Source: a bacterium Ga0077546
GTDB lineage: Bacteria; Cyanobacteriota; Vampirovibrionia; Obscuribacterales; Obscuribacteraceae
Direction: 5' to 3'
NCBI GenBank assembly: GCA_001464165.1
Contig: LNEX01000365.1
Span: 1 to 14,545 of the forward strand
DNA length: 14,545 nucleotides
Below, in pieces: positions 5,858 through 14,012 of the stretch (position 1 is the stretch's first letter; each line of letters begins with the position of its first letter). The position numbers were made by a program, and so were the translations under genes. The notes beneath the pieces are model-generated. The model worked only from the letters and a program-made list of their open reading frames with translations. It had not been told where the DNA came from and searched no databases.

Positions 5858-8071
5858 ATGACAGGCACTGAAACCATCGAGCCAAGCACTAAGGCCAAAA
5901 CCGCCGAAAAGACGACAATTAACTACGCTAAGCAAATTGCCGATGAGCTAAAAATAGGCGTGGCGCAGGTTCAAGCGACCATTAACCTATTGGCAGAAGA
6001 TTGCACCGTGCCCTTTATCGCCCGCTATCGCAAAGAGGCCACGGGCACCCTAGATGAAGTTGCCATTGCCGCCATCCGCGATCTGCAAGAGCGCCTGCAG
6101 CAGCTCGATAAGCGCCGTGATGCCATGCTCAAGTCACTGAAGGAACGGGATTTATTAACTGATGAACTTCTGGCTAAGCTGACAGCTTCCAATTCTATTA
6201 ATGATCTTGAAGACATTTACCTGCCCTTTAAGCCTAAGCGTAAGACTAAGGCCAGCGTTGCCCGTGAAAAGGGCTTGGAACCGTTAGCCCAGGATATTTT
6301 CACTTTCAAGCTCAAAGATGTGCAGAAGGCTGCCGAAGCTTATATCAATAAAGAAAAAGGCGTCGACACTGTGGAGCTGGCTTTAGCTGGCGCCCGGGAC
6401 ATCATGGCCGAATGGATGAGTGAAAATCTTGTAGCCCGCAAACAGTTGAGAGCCTATTGGACCAAGAATAGTTCTATCTATTCCAAAGTAGCAAAAGGCA
6501 AAGAACAAGAAGGGCAGAAGTTCAAAGATTACTTCGAATGGAGTGAGAAAGTGACAACCGCTCCTTCTCACCGAATTCTTGCAATGTTTCGTGGCGAGAG
6601 CGAAGGCATCTTAAAAGTTTCAATCAAGCCTGATGACGAAGATGCCTTGATCATCATGGACAACAATTTTCTCAAAGGCGATGGTGCTTGCAAGGCCCAA
6701 ATTGAAATTACTGTTGAAGACGCATATGACCGTCTGCTGGCACCATCGATGGAAACTGAACTTCGCGCAGAGTTGAAGCAAAGGGCCGATGTTGAGGCCA
6801 TTCGGGTGTTCACCCGTAATCTTAGGGAGCTTCTTATGGCACCACCTTTGGGTGAACACGCCATCATGGCTCTAGACCCTGGTTTTAGAACGGGCTGTAA
6901 GCTCGTTTGCCTGGGGCGCCAGGGCGATTTGCTGCACCACGATGTCATTTATCCACATATGGACGGCTCTGGTGAAGGCGCTAAGCAATCTAAATTGAGT
7001 GCAGTGAAGAAAATTGTGGAACTTGGTAAGAAATTCAATATCGTTGCTGTTGCCATTGGTAATGGCACCGCTGGCCGCGAAACAGAAGAGTTCTTGCGAG
7101 CCATTGATTGGTCGGCTAACGGCATGGATGAACCACAAATCGTCATGGTCAATGAAAGTGGTGCCTCCATTTATTCAGCTTCTGAAGTGGCCCGTGATGA
7201 GTTTCCTGATTACGATCTAACTGTTCGTGGTGCAGTCTCTATCGGTCGCCGTTTAATGGACCCTCTAGCTGAACTGGTGAAGTTAGATCCAAAATCAATT
7301 GGTGTCGGTCAGTATCAACACGACGTTGATCAGCCCGCTTTGCAAAGCAGCTTAGATGATACTGTGGTCAGTTGCGTTAACTCGGTTGGTGTTGAACTAA
7401 ACACCGCTAGTAAGCAATTGCTTTCTTATGTGTCAGGCTTAGGTAAGCAAATCGCTGCCAATATAGTCGCTCACCGCCAAGAGAACGGCCCGTTTAAATC
7501 AAGGGCTGAGCTGAAAAAGGTAGCTCGTTTGGGGCCAAAAGCATTCGAGCAAAGTGCTGGTTTCTTGCGCATCCGCGAGGCTAAAAACCCTCTTGATGCC
7601 AGTGCTGTTCACCCTGAAAGTTACAAAGTCGTAGAGACCATGGCGAAAGATTTAGGCACTGATTTAGCCACTCTGATGTCAGATGCTGAGACTCGCAAAA
7701 AAATTGATTTAAATAAATATGTCTCAGACAAAATTGGTCTGCCCACCTTGCGTGACATCATGCAAGAACTAGAAAAGCCTGGCCGCGACCCCCGCGCTAA
7801 ACTTGAGCCCATGAAGTTTGCTGAGGGTGTGCATTCTATCAACGATTTGTATGAAGGCATGAAGCTGCCGGGCATTGTCACCAATGTCACCGCCTTTGGT
7901 GCTTTCGTTGATGTCGGCGTACACCAAGATGGCTTGGTGCACGTCAGTCAATTGACAGACAAATTTGTCAAAGATGCTAGTGAAGTTGTCACTGTGCAGC
8001 AGAAAGTGCAAGTTACTGTTTTGTCTGTCGACAAAGATCGCAAACGCATTTCACTTAGTATGAAACGCTAG
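5858..8071 (+). CDS. tex: Tex family RNA-binding transcription accessory protein
   Basis: A 737-aa cytoplasmic protein of normal length for Tex, a conserved nucleic-acid-binding factor related to eukaryotic Spt6. Domains in order are: a helical Tex N-terminal region (~20-200, with CTVPFIARYRKEATGTLDE and EDIYLPFKPKRKTKA), a central helical part, and an RNase H-like YqgF/RuvX fold starting at MALDPGFRTG (Asp340). A helix-hairpin-helix pair follows (~520-570, SYVSGLGKQIAANIVAHR, then KSRAELKKVARLG). A C-terminal S1 RNA-binding domain (~664-737) contains GIVTNVTAFGAFVDVG, HQDGLVHVSQL and DKDRKRISLSM. The ATG at 5858 has only a weak AGGG upstream. The N-terminal ~20 residues are a Thr/Lys-rich extension. 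It is intact, with its own upstream region, and it converges with the 8091 gene with only 19 bases between the stops and no visible terminator. Confidence 0.97.
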   Translation: MTGTETIEPSTKAKTAEKTTINYAKQIADELKIGVAQVQATINLLAEDCTVPFIARYRKEATGTLDEVAIAAIRDLQERLQQLDKRRDAMLKSLKERDLLTDELLAKLTASNSINDLEDIYLPFKPKRKTKASVAREKGLEPLAQDIFTFKLKDVQKAAEAYINKEKGVDTVELALAGARDIMAEWMSENLVARKQLRAYWTKNSSIYSKVAKGKEQEGQKFKDYFEWSEKVTTAPSHRILAMFRGESEGILKVSIKPDDEDALIIMDNNFLKGDGACKAQIEITVEDAYDRLLAPSMETELRAELKQRADVEAIRVFTRNLRELLMAPPLGEHAIMALDPGFRTGCKLVCLGRQGDLLHHDVIYPHMDGSGEGAKQSKLSAVKKIVELGKKFNIVAVAIGNGTAGRETEEFLRAIDWSANGMDEPQIVMVNESGASIYSASEVARDEFPDYDLTVRGAVSIGRRLMDPLAELVKLDPKSIGVGQYQHDVDQPALQSSLDDTVVSCVNSVGVELNTASKQLLSYVSGLGKQIAANIVAHRQENGPFKSRAELKKVARLGPKAFEQSAGFLRIREAKNPLDASAVHPESYKVVETMAKDLGTDLATLMSDAETRKKIDLNKYVSDKIGLPTLRDIMQELEKPGRDPRAKLEPMKFAEGVHSINDLYEGMKLPGIVTNVTAFGAFVDVGVHQDGLVHVSQLTDKFVKDASEVVTVQQKVQVTVLSVDKDRKRISLSMKR

Positions 8072-8090
8072 TTTGAAGCTTTAGGACTTG

Positions 8091-8939
8091 CTATGCATTG
8101 GCCAAGGCTAGCTCTTCGTCGGTCAAGTGGCCAGCCAGGCCAGTTTCGATGAGTCGCTGGATTGCGGCCAAAAATTGAGCAGCTTGTCCCATATCAACTA
8201 CTAATGTGTCCGAGGAAAATACCACCGACATCATTCGTCGTGCCTTAATTTCGTTTTCTATTACTTTTACTCTCGGTTCAACAGTGCCTACGCCAAAAAT
8301 GCAGGTGCTGACATTGGGCGCGAGCAGAGTGTTGAGGCCAAACTTGCCTAGCGATGTCAGGCCAAAGGTGGCAGGATTGACGATCTGTCGCAAAAATGGA
8401 ATGTGCAGGGCAATGGCTATATAGACTCGACGCAGTATCCACGGCACATTGCTCAATATGTGCTCTTTGGCCAACTGGGGCACGCTCATAATTTCGGCTG
8501 TGCCATAGCGATTAAGTTCTTGTGCAATTTGCGCTAAAGGCATTTTATGTACGTCTTTGATTATGCCAAAAAATACAGCTTGTTGCTGCCCGATCATGCG
8601 CTCTACCGTAAAGCCCGCAATTGGTTCGTTTCTTTGAATGACGGCACCGAGGGGTAACCTAAAGGCTCGTGTCTGTGGATGTGAGAGTTGGGCAACAGCA
8701 ATAGCTTTTAGAATGATGGCTGTTATGGTTACCTTGCTTCCGCCGCTGGAGAGTTTGGTCCGCAGAATCTCTGCTTCTTCCATATCGAAATCGGTCAGTA
8801 TATGTGTAGGAATGGTTTTGGTCGAGATTAGAGTAATCATGTCCATAACATTCCATCTCGCCCTGTGAAAGCTTGATGTGGTGTAAGCCGGTTGACTTTG
8901 TGAGCTTCCAGTTGTTCTTTCTGTCATAACTTCATTCAT
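8091..8939 (-). CDS. Stand-alone E2 acyltransferase-fold protein lacking the catalytic His
   Basis: A 282-aa protein matching the catalytic domain of 2-oxoacid dehydrogenase E2 (chloramphenicol-acetyltransferase fold), with no lipoyl or E1/E3-binding domain. Matching segments are IPTHILTDFDMEEAEILR, VTITAIILKAIAVAQLSHPQ, a TSLGKFG strand late in the chain, and a final region with FGVG then RRMMSVVFSSDTLVVDMG. True E2 enzymes end in DHRxxDG there. Here the aligned stretch is DTLVVDM, so the catalytic His is Thr245, the Arg is Leu246 and the Gly is Met250. Acyl transfer by the usual mechanism is therefore unlikely. It might bind CoA or acyl groups, or act as a structural or regulatory homologue (inference). 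The start is ATG 8939-8937 with a weak ribosome site; Met5 is an alternative. No pyruvate or branched-chain dehydrogenase genes are nearby. Confidence 0.8.
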   Translation of the reverse strand: MNEVMTERTTGSSQSQPAYTTSSFHRARWNVMDMITLISTKTIPTHILTDFDMEEAEILRTKLSSGGSKVTITAIILKAIAVAQLSHPQTRAFRLPLGAVIQRNEPIAGFTVERMIGQQQAVFFGIIKDVHKMPLAQIAQELNRYGTAEIMSVPQLAKEHILSNVPWILRRVYIAIALHIPFLRQIVNPATFGLTSLGKFGLNTLLAPNVSTCIFGVGTVEPRVKVIENEIKARRMMSVVFSSDTLVVDMGQAAQFLAAIQRLIETGLAGHLTDEELALANA

Positions 8940-8957
8940 TTATTTCTATGGTTTGCT

Positions 8958-8980
8958 CAAAACCAGGCTTTATGGTTTTG
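8958..8980. promoter_or_regulatory. Perfect 8-bp hairpin upstream of the E2-like gene
   Basis: CAAAACCA (8958-8965) and TGGTTTTG (8973-8980) form an 8-bp dyad with a 7-base loop, 19 bases before the minus-strand start at 8939. It could be an operator or a leader hairpin. The 259-base gap 8940-9198 otherwise shows only the ribosome site of the next gene; I see no RNA gene in it. Confidence 0.3.
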
Positions 8981-9198
8981 CACCTAGACCGGTGGCCTCA
9001 TGGTAAGTTCCCAGATACTTGATATTAGATACTAGTTCTTTATTCCCCACTGAGGACTTTTGCTTCTGCTTGGTATTGCTTACAAGAAGCTAACCTGGCA
9101 AATGGAACTAGGACCGAATTGACTCGTCACGGCAAGCAACAGGACATCACCGGTCACTACCAATTTAATTGTCCCACGACGTTCTGAGGAGAATAATT

Positions 9199-9636
9199 AT
9201 GTTTGCATCAAATAAATCAACCACCCTGGCTCTAGGCGTGGCTATGTTCCTGAGTCAATCAGTGGCATTTGCCGACGAAACTAGCTCAACATCAATCAAG
9301 ACCGAAACGCCCTTAGGCTCAGCTTCGACAAGTGTCAAAGTTAAGTCGAATGCAGCATCTACCACTAAGACTGTAAAGAAATCTAGTGCCAATGCCATTG
9401 AGGCTAAGCAATCTACATACCGCGCTGAGGCCGGAATTGGCGGCGCCAAAGTAGAAGAGCAGAAAGACGCTGTCCGTGCCAATATTGATGGCAGCGTCAC
9501 TGCAGAGCAGAAAAAAGAATCACATGCCGTAGGCGTTGGTGGCTCTGCTCACAAGAAATCACGTGCTAGCACCACTGTTGGTGTTGATGGCTCGACAAGC
9601 ACGGTTAAGGAAGAGAAGCAGTCATCTAATCAATAA
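9199..9636 (+). CDS. Small secreted repeat protein, function unknown
   Basis: A 145-aa protein. The ATG at 9199 has GAGGAG 7 bases upstream (9186-9191); a frame extension back to 9169 lacks a ribosome site. Residues 1-25 are a clear signal peptide (LALGVAMFLSQSVAFA, cleavage after Ala25). The mature part has no Cys or Trp and is rich in Ser, Thr, Lys, Ala and Val. Residues ~77-140 hold about four degenerate repeats of 15-16 residues. Each pairs a short beta-prone G-containing stretch (AGIGG, ANIDGSV, VGVGGS, VGVDGS) with a charged Lys/Glu stretch (VEEQKDA, AEQKKES, HKKSR, VKEEKQ). This suggests an extended periplasmic or extracellular fibre-like or polyion-binding protein, but no family is recognised. 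A terminator follows at 9688-9722, so it appears monocistronic. Confidence 0.8.
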   Translation: MFASNKSTTLALGVAMFLSQSVAFADETSSTSIKTETPLGSASTSVKVKSNAASTTKTVKKSSANAIEAKQSTYRAEAGIGGAKVEEQKDAVRANIDGSVTAEQKKESHAVGVGGSAHKKSRASTTVGVDGSTSTVKEEKQSSNQ

Positions 9637-9687
9637 TTGCTCGATATCCCCAGACCTTAATCCGGCGTTGGGGCGCTAGATAAGGTG

Positions 9688-9722
9688 AAGAGGCACGAAG
9701 CAATGTTCGTGCCTCTTTGTTG
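9688..9722 (+). terminator. Rho-independent terminator after the secreted repeat protein
   Basis: A 12-bp perfect stem, AAGAGGCACGAA (9688-9699) with TTCGTGCCTCTT (9706-9717), has a 6-base loop and a short, weak T-rich tail. It sits 51 bases after the stop at 9636 and 43 bases before the next start. Confidence 0.75.
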
Positions 9723-9765
9723 GCTGGGTATATAAATCTGGTAGTGATTGAGCGACTTACTTGTG

Positions 9766-10704
9766 ATGAGAGAAGCTGAAACTGCTAACCGACGACTGAC
9801 GCGATTGGTGGCGCTCTCCTTTGTCTGCCTACTTCTAGTCGCTGGCACGGCTCTTTTCGCCAGCGCCCAATCTTATCCAGAGCCACCATCCACAGTCACC
9901 TTGCGTAGAGATGTCAGTTACGGCACAGTTGATGGCCAGTCGTTGGTTATGGATGTTGTAACACCTAAGGTGGGGAAAGGTCCTTTCCCTGCTGTGCTTT
10001 GTATTCACGGTGGTGGTTGGAGCGCTGGTCATAAAAAAGATATGGTGGGCTGTGCCTATATGCTTGGTCAGCTGGGTTTTGTTACCACATCAATAGACTA
10101 CAGGTTGGCTCCACATGCGCACTTCCCTGCCCAGGTAGAAGACGCCAAGGCCGCCGTGCGCTATATGCGCAGACATGCTAAAGAGCTTGATATTGACCCC
10201 AGTCGAATTGGTGTGGTCGGCAGTTCGGCTGGTGGGCATTTGGCCTTGTTTCTAGGTGTCACAAACAATACTGAGCCCTCACTCTCTCTTGGCTCTCGCA
10301 CTCTTGATACTAGAGACCAAGAGGTTTCAAGTGCGGTTACTGCAGTTGTTAGCCTGGCTGGGCCGACTAGTTTGTCATTGCCGTTGCCGCCAACTTCCGA
10401 GAAAATAGCTGAGCGTTTTATCGGTAAAAGCCGCAGTGAGAACCCAGAGCTATACGAGAAAGCGAGCCCTGCTCATTATCTGACAGCGGCCACCTCTCCA
10501 ATTTTGATGATTCACGGCAACAAAGATGAACTGGTTCCCTACAATCAAGCAACAACGATGCTAGCAGCCTGCAAGAAAACCGGCGTTGACGCGGAGTTAA
10601 TCACAATTGCCGATGGTGGTCACGGCGGTGGCGGCAATCAGGCTGAATGGGATGCCAGTATCTTGAAAATGGCTGATTTTTTGAAAAAACATCTAAAGCA
10701 ATAA
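9766..10704 (+). CDS. Secreted alpha/beta-hydrolase, esterase/lipase of the HSL/BD-FAE type
   Basis: A 312-aa protein from ATG 9766; an in-frame TTG at 9748 would add 6 residues, and neither start has a strong ribosome site. Residues ~12-34 form a signal peptide (LVALSFVCLLLVAGTALFASA, with cleavage likely near ASA/QS), so it acts outside the cytoplasm. The fold is an alpha/beta-hydrolase with all key parts visible: oxyanion motif HGGGW at 81-85, nucleophile Ser154 in GSSAGG, Asp254 in GNKDELVPY and His286 in DGGHGG. The SIDYRLAPHAHFPAQVEDAKAA segment is typical of carbohydrate/aryl esterases and hormone-sensitive-lipase-like enzymes. The natural substrate cannot be read from sequence; xylan or acetyl ester, feruloyl ester or short-chain lipid ester cleavage are all possible. 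It converges with the transpeptidase gene, with 21 bases between stops. Confidence 0.9.
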   Translation: MREAETANRRLTRLVALSFVCLLLVAGTALFASAQSYPEPPSTVTLRRDVSYGTVDGQSLVMDVVTPKVGKGPFPAVLCIHGGGWSAGHKKDMVGCAYMLGQLGFVTTSIDYRLAPHAHFPAQVEDAKAAVRYMRRHAKELDIDPSRIGVVGSSAGGHLALFLGVTNNTEPSLSLGSRTLDTRDQEVSSAVTAVVSLAGPTSLSLPLPPTSEKIAERFIGKSRSENPELYEKASPAHYLTAATSPILMIHGNKDELVPYNQATTMLAACKKTGVDAELITIADGGHGGGGNQAEWDASILKMADFLKKHLKQ

Positions 10705-10725
10705 TCTGTACTGATCTATCGTGAT

Positions 10726-11487
10726 TTATATTGGATAGTGTGACATTTCACTGCGCAGCTCGCGATAGAGATCGCGCAGCCAAACGGGCTGCTTCTTGAA
10801 ATCAACTGCTGGTGCTGTATGCACAAGATTGCATGGTGCAAAAATCAAAGAGATGTTTTTAGCACCCACGTCGTCAGCTAAAACAAACATTTCTTCAATT
10901 GGTTCGTTCCCCATGGCCAGGCAACCAGTTGACCATTTACTGCCATGAATGAGAATGTCGCAACCTAAGTTGCGGCGCTTCGCCGCCAGCGCGTGGGCTC
11001 TGTCTGTGGCATTGGGATAATTTACATCCATGCCAATATGGGCGACTAAATTGGGACGAAAGCCAGCGATTTTGTAGAAACCTTCGGGCACTTGCTTATC
11101 ACCTTCTTTCAATTTTGGCCCTGCGACACCAGATGTACCTATGATGGGATAGCTTAGAACTTGCTGGTATTTGCCAGTTTTGTCTTTAGCAAACAGCAGT
11201 AATTGTTTTTCTTCCTTGAGGGCTATCCATGTCATGGCACGCGGTGGATAGGTAACGTTCTTTGCTGCAAATAGATGTTTTAGTTTCTTTCTCACAGCTG
11301 GGCCATAGTATGCCAGCACTCTAGCCGTAGACTGAAAAACAGGTGGCGCTTTTTCGCTTGTGTTAGGTGTATCGGCTGTGGTGGCAATAACTGGCGCCGC
11401 TTGGCCCCTGGGAAAAGATATACACAGCTCCAGCAGCGCAGCTGTGAGGCACAACCCTTGGAAGGCGATTCTAAAGAACATAGTCAT
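10726..11487 (-). CDS. YafK-type L,D-transpeptidase (YkuD domain)
   Basis: A 253-aa protein with an N-terminal signal or anchor segment (residues ~3-28, FFRIAFQGLCLTAALLELC), acting in the periplasm on peptidoglycan. The YkuD catalytic signature is IHGSKWSTGC with His181 and the nucleophile Cys189, followed by LAMGNEPIEEM. The latter resembles the SxGCxAM pattern of YafK/DpaA-type enzymes, which in E. coli detach Braun lipoprotein from the wall. Upstream, VLSYPIIGTSGVAGPKLKEG and VPEGFYKI are standard strands of this fold. Residues ~30-75 are a Pro/Thr-rich linker. Its ATG (11487) overlaps the TGA of the antiporter gene (ATGA), so translation is probably coupled. The role could be cross-linking, hydrolysis or protein anchoring; the exact reaction is not determined. 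Confidence 0.9.
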   Translation of the reverse strand: MTMFFRIAFQGLCLTAALLELCISFPRGQAAPVIATTADTPNTSEKAPPVFQSTARVLAYYGPAVRKKLKHLFAAKNVTYPPRAMTWIALKEEKQLLLFAKDKTGKYQQVLSYPIIGTSGVAGPKLKEGDKQVPEGFYKIAGFRPNLVAHIGMDVNYPNATDRAHALAAKRRNLGCDILIHGSKWSTGCLAMGNEPIEEMFVLADDVGAKNISLIFAPCNLVHTAPAVDFKKQPVWLRDLYRELRSEMSHYPI

Positions 11488-12959
11488 GACTGGTTATCCA
11501 TTTTGGTTTCTTCCAAATCAAGTTCATTTTGAATTAGTCTAAAAGTGTCGTCTTGAATTTCATTGCTATCGCGCAACTGCAAAAGCAATGTTCTTTGTGC
11601 AGTAATGGCTTCGCTTTTAATTCGCTGCCAACGACTGATTGCCGGTTGATTTGTCGACTCTGGGCCGATGTTAGCGATAGCGCGCTCTAGATATTTATTC
11701 AGGTGCTTTTGTAAAATCGGGTCTTCTAAATCGATATTTTCAGAGCGTGCTAGCTCATCAATGCGTCTTACTGCTTCTCGTGACAGCGCTAGTCGGGCCC
11801 TGCGCTCAGCTTCTTCTGAATTGTAAGCATCTGGCTCGAATTCGAACATTTTGACTATTGCTGGTAGAGTAATTCCCTGAATTATTAGTGTCGATGCTAT
11901 CACTGCAATAGTAAGAAATATCAGCAGATCGCGATGGGGAAATGCTTGGCCATTGCTGCAAGTAAGCGGTAGGGCTAGAGCTGCCGCTAGTGATACCACA
12001 CCGCGCATGCCTGACCAAGAGAAGACAAACAGGTGTTTCCAGCTCGGTTGTGGCCGCTTTCTAAGGAAGTTGTATAGTGGGCCTGTTGTAAAGGTCCAGG
12101 CAAATCGGATCGCTAGTGGTGCTAAGGCTGCAGTGGCGGTCCAGAGAACTAGTTGTGGTGCAGGGTAGGCTCTGACGGTTTCGAGAATTGGCCTTAGCTG
12201 CAGACCCATTAGTAAGAATGAAAATCCATTGAGAAGGTAGGCAATAGTTTCCCAATTGGCAGTGGCGTGTAAGCGTGTGGTAGAGCCATGCATTAATGGC
12301 GAGCGCCAACCTAGCATTAAGCCTGCGGTGACAACAGAGAGAACGCTAGATACATGAAGATGCTCAGCCGTTAAGTAAGCTATGAACGGTGATATCAACG
12401 AAACAATTATTTCTACAGGCTTATGTTCTAGCCTTGTTCTTAGTCGCACTAAAACGAAGCCAGTAGCGAGACCAGCTATTATTCCACCAATTGCCACATA
12501 GAAAAATCTAGTACCAGCTTCTTGCAAAGAGAAGGCACCAGTAACCACTGCTGCTACTGCAAATTGATATGCCACCAAACCAGTGGCATCGTTGGTAAGA
12601 CTTTCACCTTTGATAATGTCCATCAATCGTTTTGGTAGTTTTACTTCTTTGGCAATGGCCGAAGCTGCTACGGCATCGGTTGGTGAAACAATTGCTCCAA
12701 AAGCTAGAGCCGCTGTCCATGGTATTCCAGGCACAACAGTATGAATCGCTAGTGCTACTGCTCCGACTGTAGCCAAGACTAAGCCAACGGCTTGAATCGT
12801 TACTAATTCACCTACGTCTTTTAATTGTCGCCATGAAGTGTTGTAGGCATCAAGGTAGAGCAGGGGTGGCAGGAAAATGAAGAAGACAGCGTCAGGTTCT
12901 AAATGAACTGGTGGGATATTGGGAGCCATTGAAATGGCCATGCCCGTGAGCACAAGCAA
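11484..12959 (-). CDS. CPA1/NhaP-type Na+(K+)/H+ antiporter, 5' end uncertain
   Basis: A membrane antiporter of about 491 residues from TTG 12959. It has ten or more hydrophobic helices and a cytoplasmic tail (~375-491) rich in charge. Diagnostic motifs are FIFLPPLLYLDA (28-38), SPTDAV (92-97), and GESLTNDATGLV (118-129) with the ion-binding Asn-Asp at 123-124. FSWSGMRGVVSLAAALALP comes later. The start is doubtful. The frame is open upstream to 13076 and encodes the missing part of helix 1 (LPIIAIVGAISQKLRVALPI), but it contains no ATG, GTG or TTG before 12959. An ATG at 13032-13030, overlapping the DHH stop, is in another frame and would give the expected length after one indel. The gene is therefore either truncated at the N-terminus, frame-shifted, or started at an unusual codon. 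It lies between the DHH and transpeptidase genes in one apparent operon. Confidence 0.85.
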   Translation of the reverse strand: MLVLTGMAISMAPNIPPVHLEPDAVFFIFLPPLLYLDAYNTSWRQLKDVGELVTIQAVGLVLATVGAVALAIHTVVPGIPWTAALAFGAIVSPTDAVAASAIAKEVKLPKRLMDIIKGESLTNDATGLVAYQFAVAAVVTGAFSLQEAGTRFFYVAIGGIIAGLATGFVLVRLRTRLEHKPVEIIVSLISPFIAYLTAEHLHVSSVLSVVTAGLMLGWRSPLMHGSTTRLHATANWETIAYLLNGFSFLLMGLQLRPILETVRAYPAPQLVLWTATAALAPLAIRFAWTFTTGPLYNFLRKRPQPSWKHLFVFSWSGMRGVVSLAAALALPLTCSNGQAFPHRDLLIFLTIAVIASTLIIQGITLPAIVKMFEFEPDAYNSEEAERRARLALSREAVRRIDELARSENIDLEDPILQKHLNKYLERAIANIGPESTNQPAISRWQRIKSEAITAQRTLLLQLRDSNEIQDDTFRLIQNELDLEETKMDNQS

Positions 12960-13024
12960 AATCGGCAGAGCGACCCTCAGCTTTTGAGAGATCGCTCCGA
13001 CTATGGCAATTATAGGTAGACGAA

Positions 13025-13990
13025 TTAGCCATCTTTGTTTATAGCATGAACCAACTCTTCTAATACTTGGTCTGCTTTATCATTATCTATCTGGCAGGTG
13101 CCGGCATTTTCGTGCCCGCCACCACCATACTTAAGGCAGAGTTCGCCAATGTTGGTTTTCGAGCTGCGATCAACAATTGATTTACCAATGGCAAAAACAG
13201 TGTTTTGCTGCTTCAAGCCCCAGAGGCGGTGAATCGATATGTTTGTTTCTGGATGCATGGCATAAATCATGAAACGGTTGCCTGCAAAAATTGTCTCTTC
13301 TTTTTGTAAGTCGAGCACAATTAGATTTTTGTGGACCGTAGAGCAGCGGTTGACCTGGTCTTTGAACAATTCTGCTTGGGTGTTGTATAGCTCTACTCGC
13401 TCCATGACGTCTGGCATTTTCATGATTTCGTCGATGTCGTGGTCTTTGCAGTAATCAATTAAATCCATCATTAGATTGTAGTTTGAGATGCGGAACTCTC
13501 TGAATCTACCTAGGCCAGTGCGTGGGTCCATTAGATAGTTGAGAAGTACCCATCCGGTCGGATTCAAGATTTCTTCTTTGCTGAACTGTGCCGCATCGGC
13601 CTTGTCGACCTCGTGCATCATGTCGTTCCAGCGGGCGGGGAAAGTCTTGGCGCCGCCGTAGTGGTCATAGACCACTCTAGCTGCCGACATGGCTTTGGGG
13701 TCAATAATGTGATTGTCGCGGCTGCCCTTATTGCGGGTCATTTCGCTTGAGTGGTGGTCGAAGGCAATGTGTACGCCGTCAACATAGGGCAAGTTGGTTG
13801 TTATATCGTGGTCGGTAATGGGTACCTTACCGTCCTGCATGTCTTTTGGGTGCACGAACAAAATATCGTCGAGCATATTAATGTGTTTGAGTAATACAGC
13901 GCAGACTAGGCCGTCAAAGTCGCTGCGGGTCACCAGTCTATATTTAGTGGCATTCTCTACCGCGGATGCTGGATTTTGCGAAGTTGTCAT
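13025..13990 (-). CDS. DHH-family phosphoesterase (exopolyphosphatase-like)
   Basis: A 321-aa cytoplasmic metallo-phosphoesterase. DHH enzymes cleave phosphodiester or phosphoanhydride bonds in nanoRNA, cyclic dinucleotides, pyrophosphate or polyphosphate using Mn2+. Motif I is TRSDFDGL (Asp24, Asp26), motif II is around ITDHDITTNLPY (58-69), and motif III is the eponymous FDHHSSE (78-80). The C-terminal DHHA1 part ends in KYGGGGHENAGTCQ (GGGGH at 289-293). The characteristic FVHPKDMQDGKV (45-56) marks a subgroup often annotated as exopolyphosphatase-related; its substrate is not established here. The start ATG 13990-13988 has AGAAAGG very close upstream. It heads the minus-strand cluster with the antiporter and L,D-transpeptidase, and its stop region abuts the antiporter 5' end. 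The divergent neighbour is the sirtuin pseudogene. Confidence 0.9.
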   Translation of the reverse strand: MTTSQNPASAVENATKYRLVTRSDFDGLVCAVLLKHINMLDDILFVHPKDMQDGKVPITDHDITTNLPYVDGVHIAFDHHSSEMTRNKGSRDNHIIDPKAMSAARVVYDHYGGAKTFPARWNDMMHEVDKADAAQFSKEEILNPTGWVLLNYLMDPRTGLGRFREFRISNYNLMMDLIDYCKDHDIDEIMKMPDVMERVELYNTQAELFKDQVNRCSTVHKNLIVLDLQKEETIFAGNRFMIYAMHPETNISIHRLWGLKQQNTVFAIGKSIVDRSSKTNIGELCLKYGGGGHENAGTCQIDNDKADQVLEELVHAINKDG

Positions 13991-14012
13991 TGCCTTTCTA
14001 ATCGCCTCTCAA

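Noticed and set aside
6568..6948. Minus-strand 126-codon frame inside tex
   Set aside because: Antisense shadow of a strongly conserved coding region; Ser/Arg-rich as expected for such shadows.
8940..9198. Possible small RNA or riboswitch in the 259-base divergent gap
   Set aside because: Only one short hairpin is visible; no known riboswitch core, tRNA arms or terminator could be recognised.
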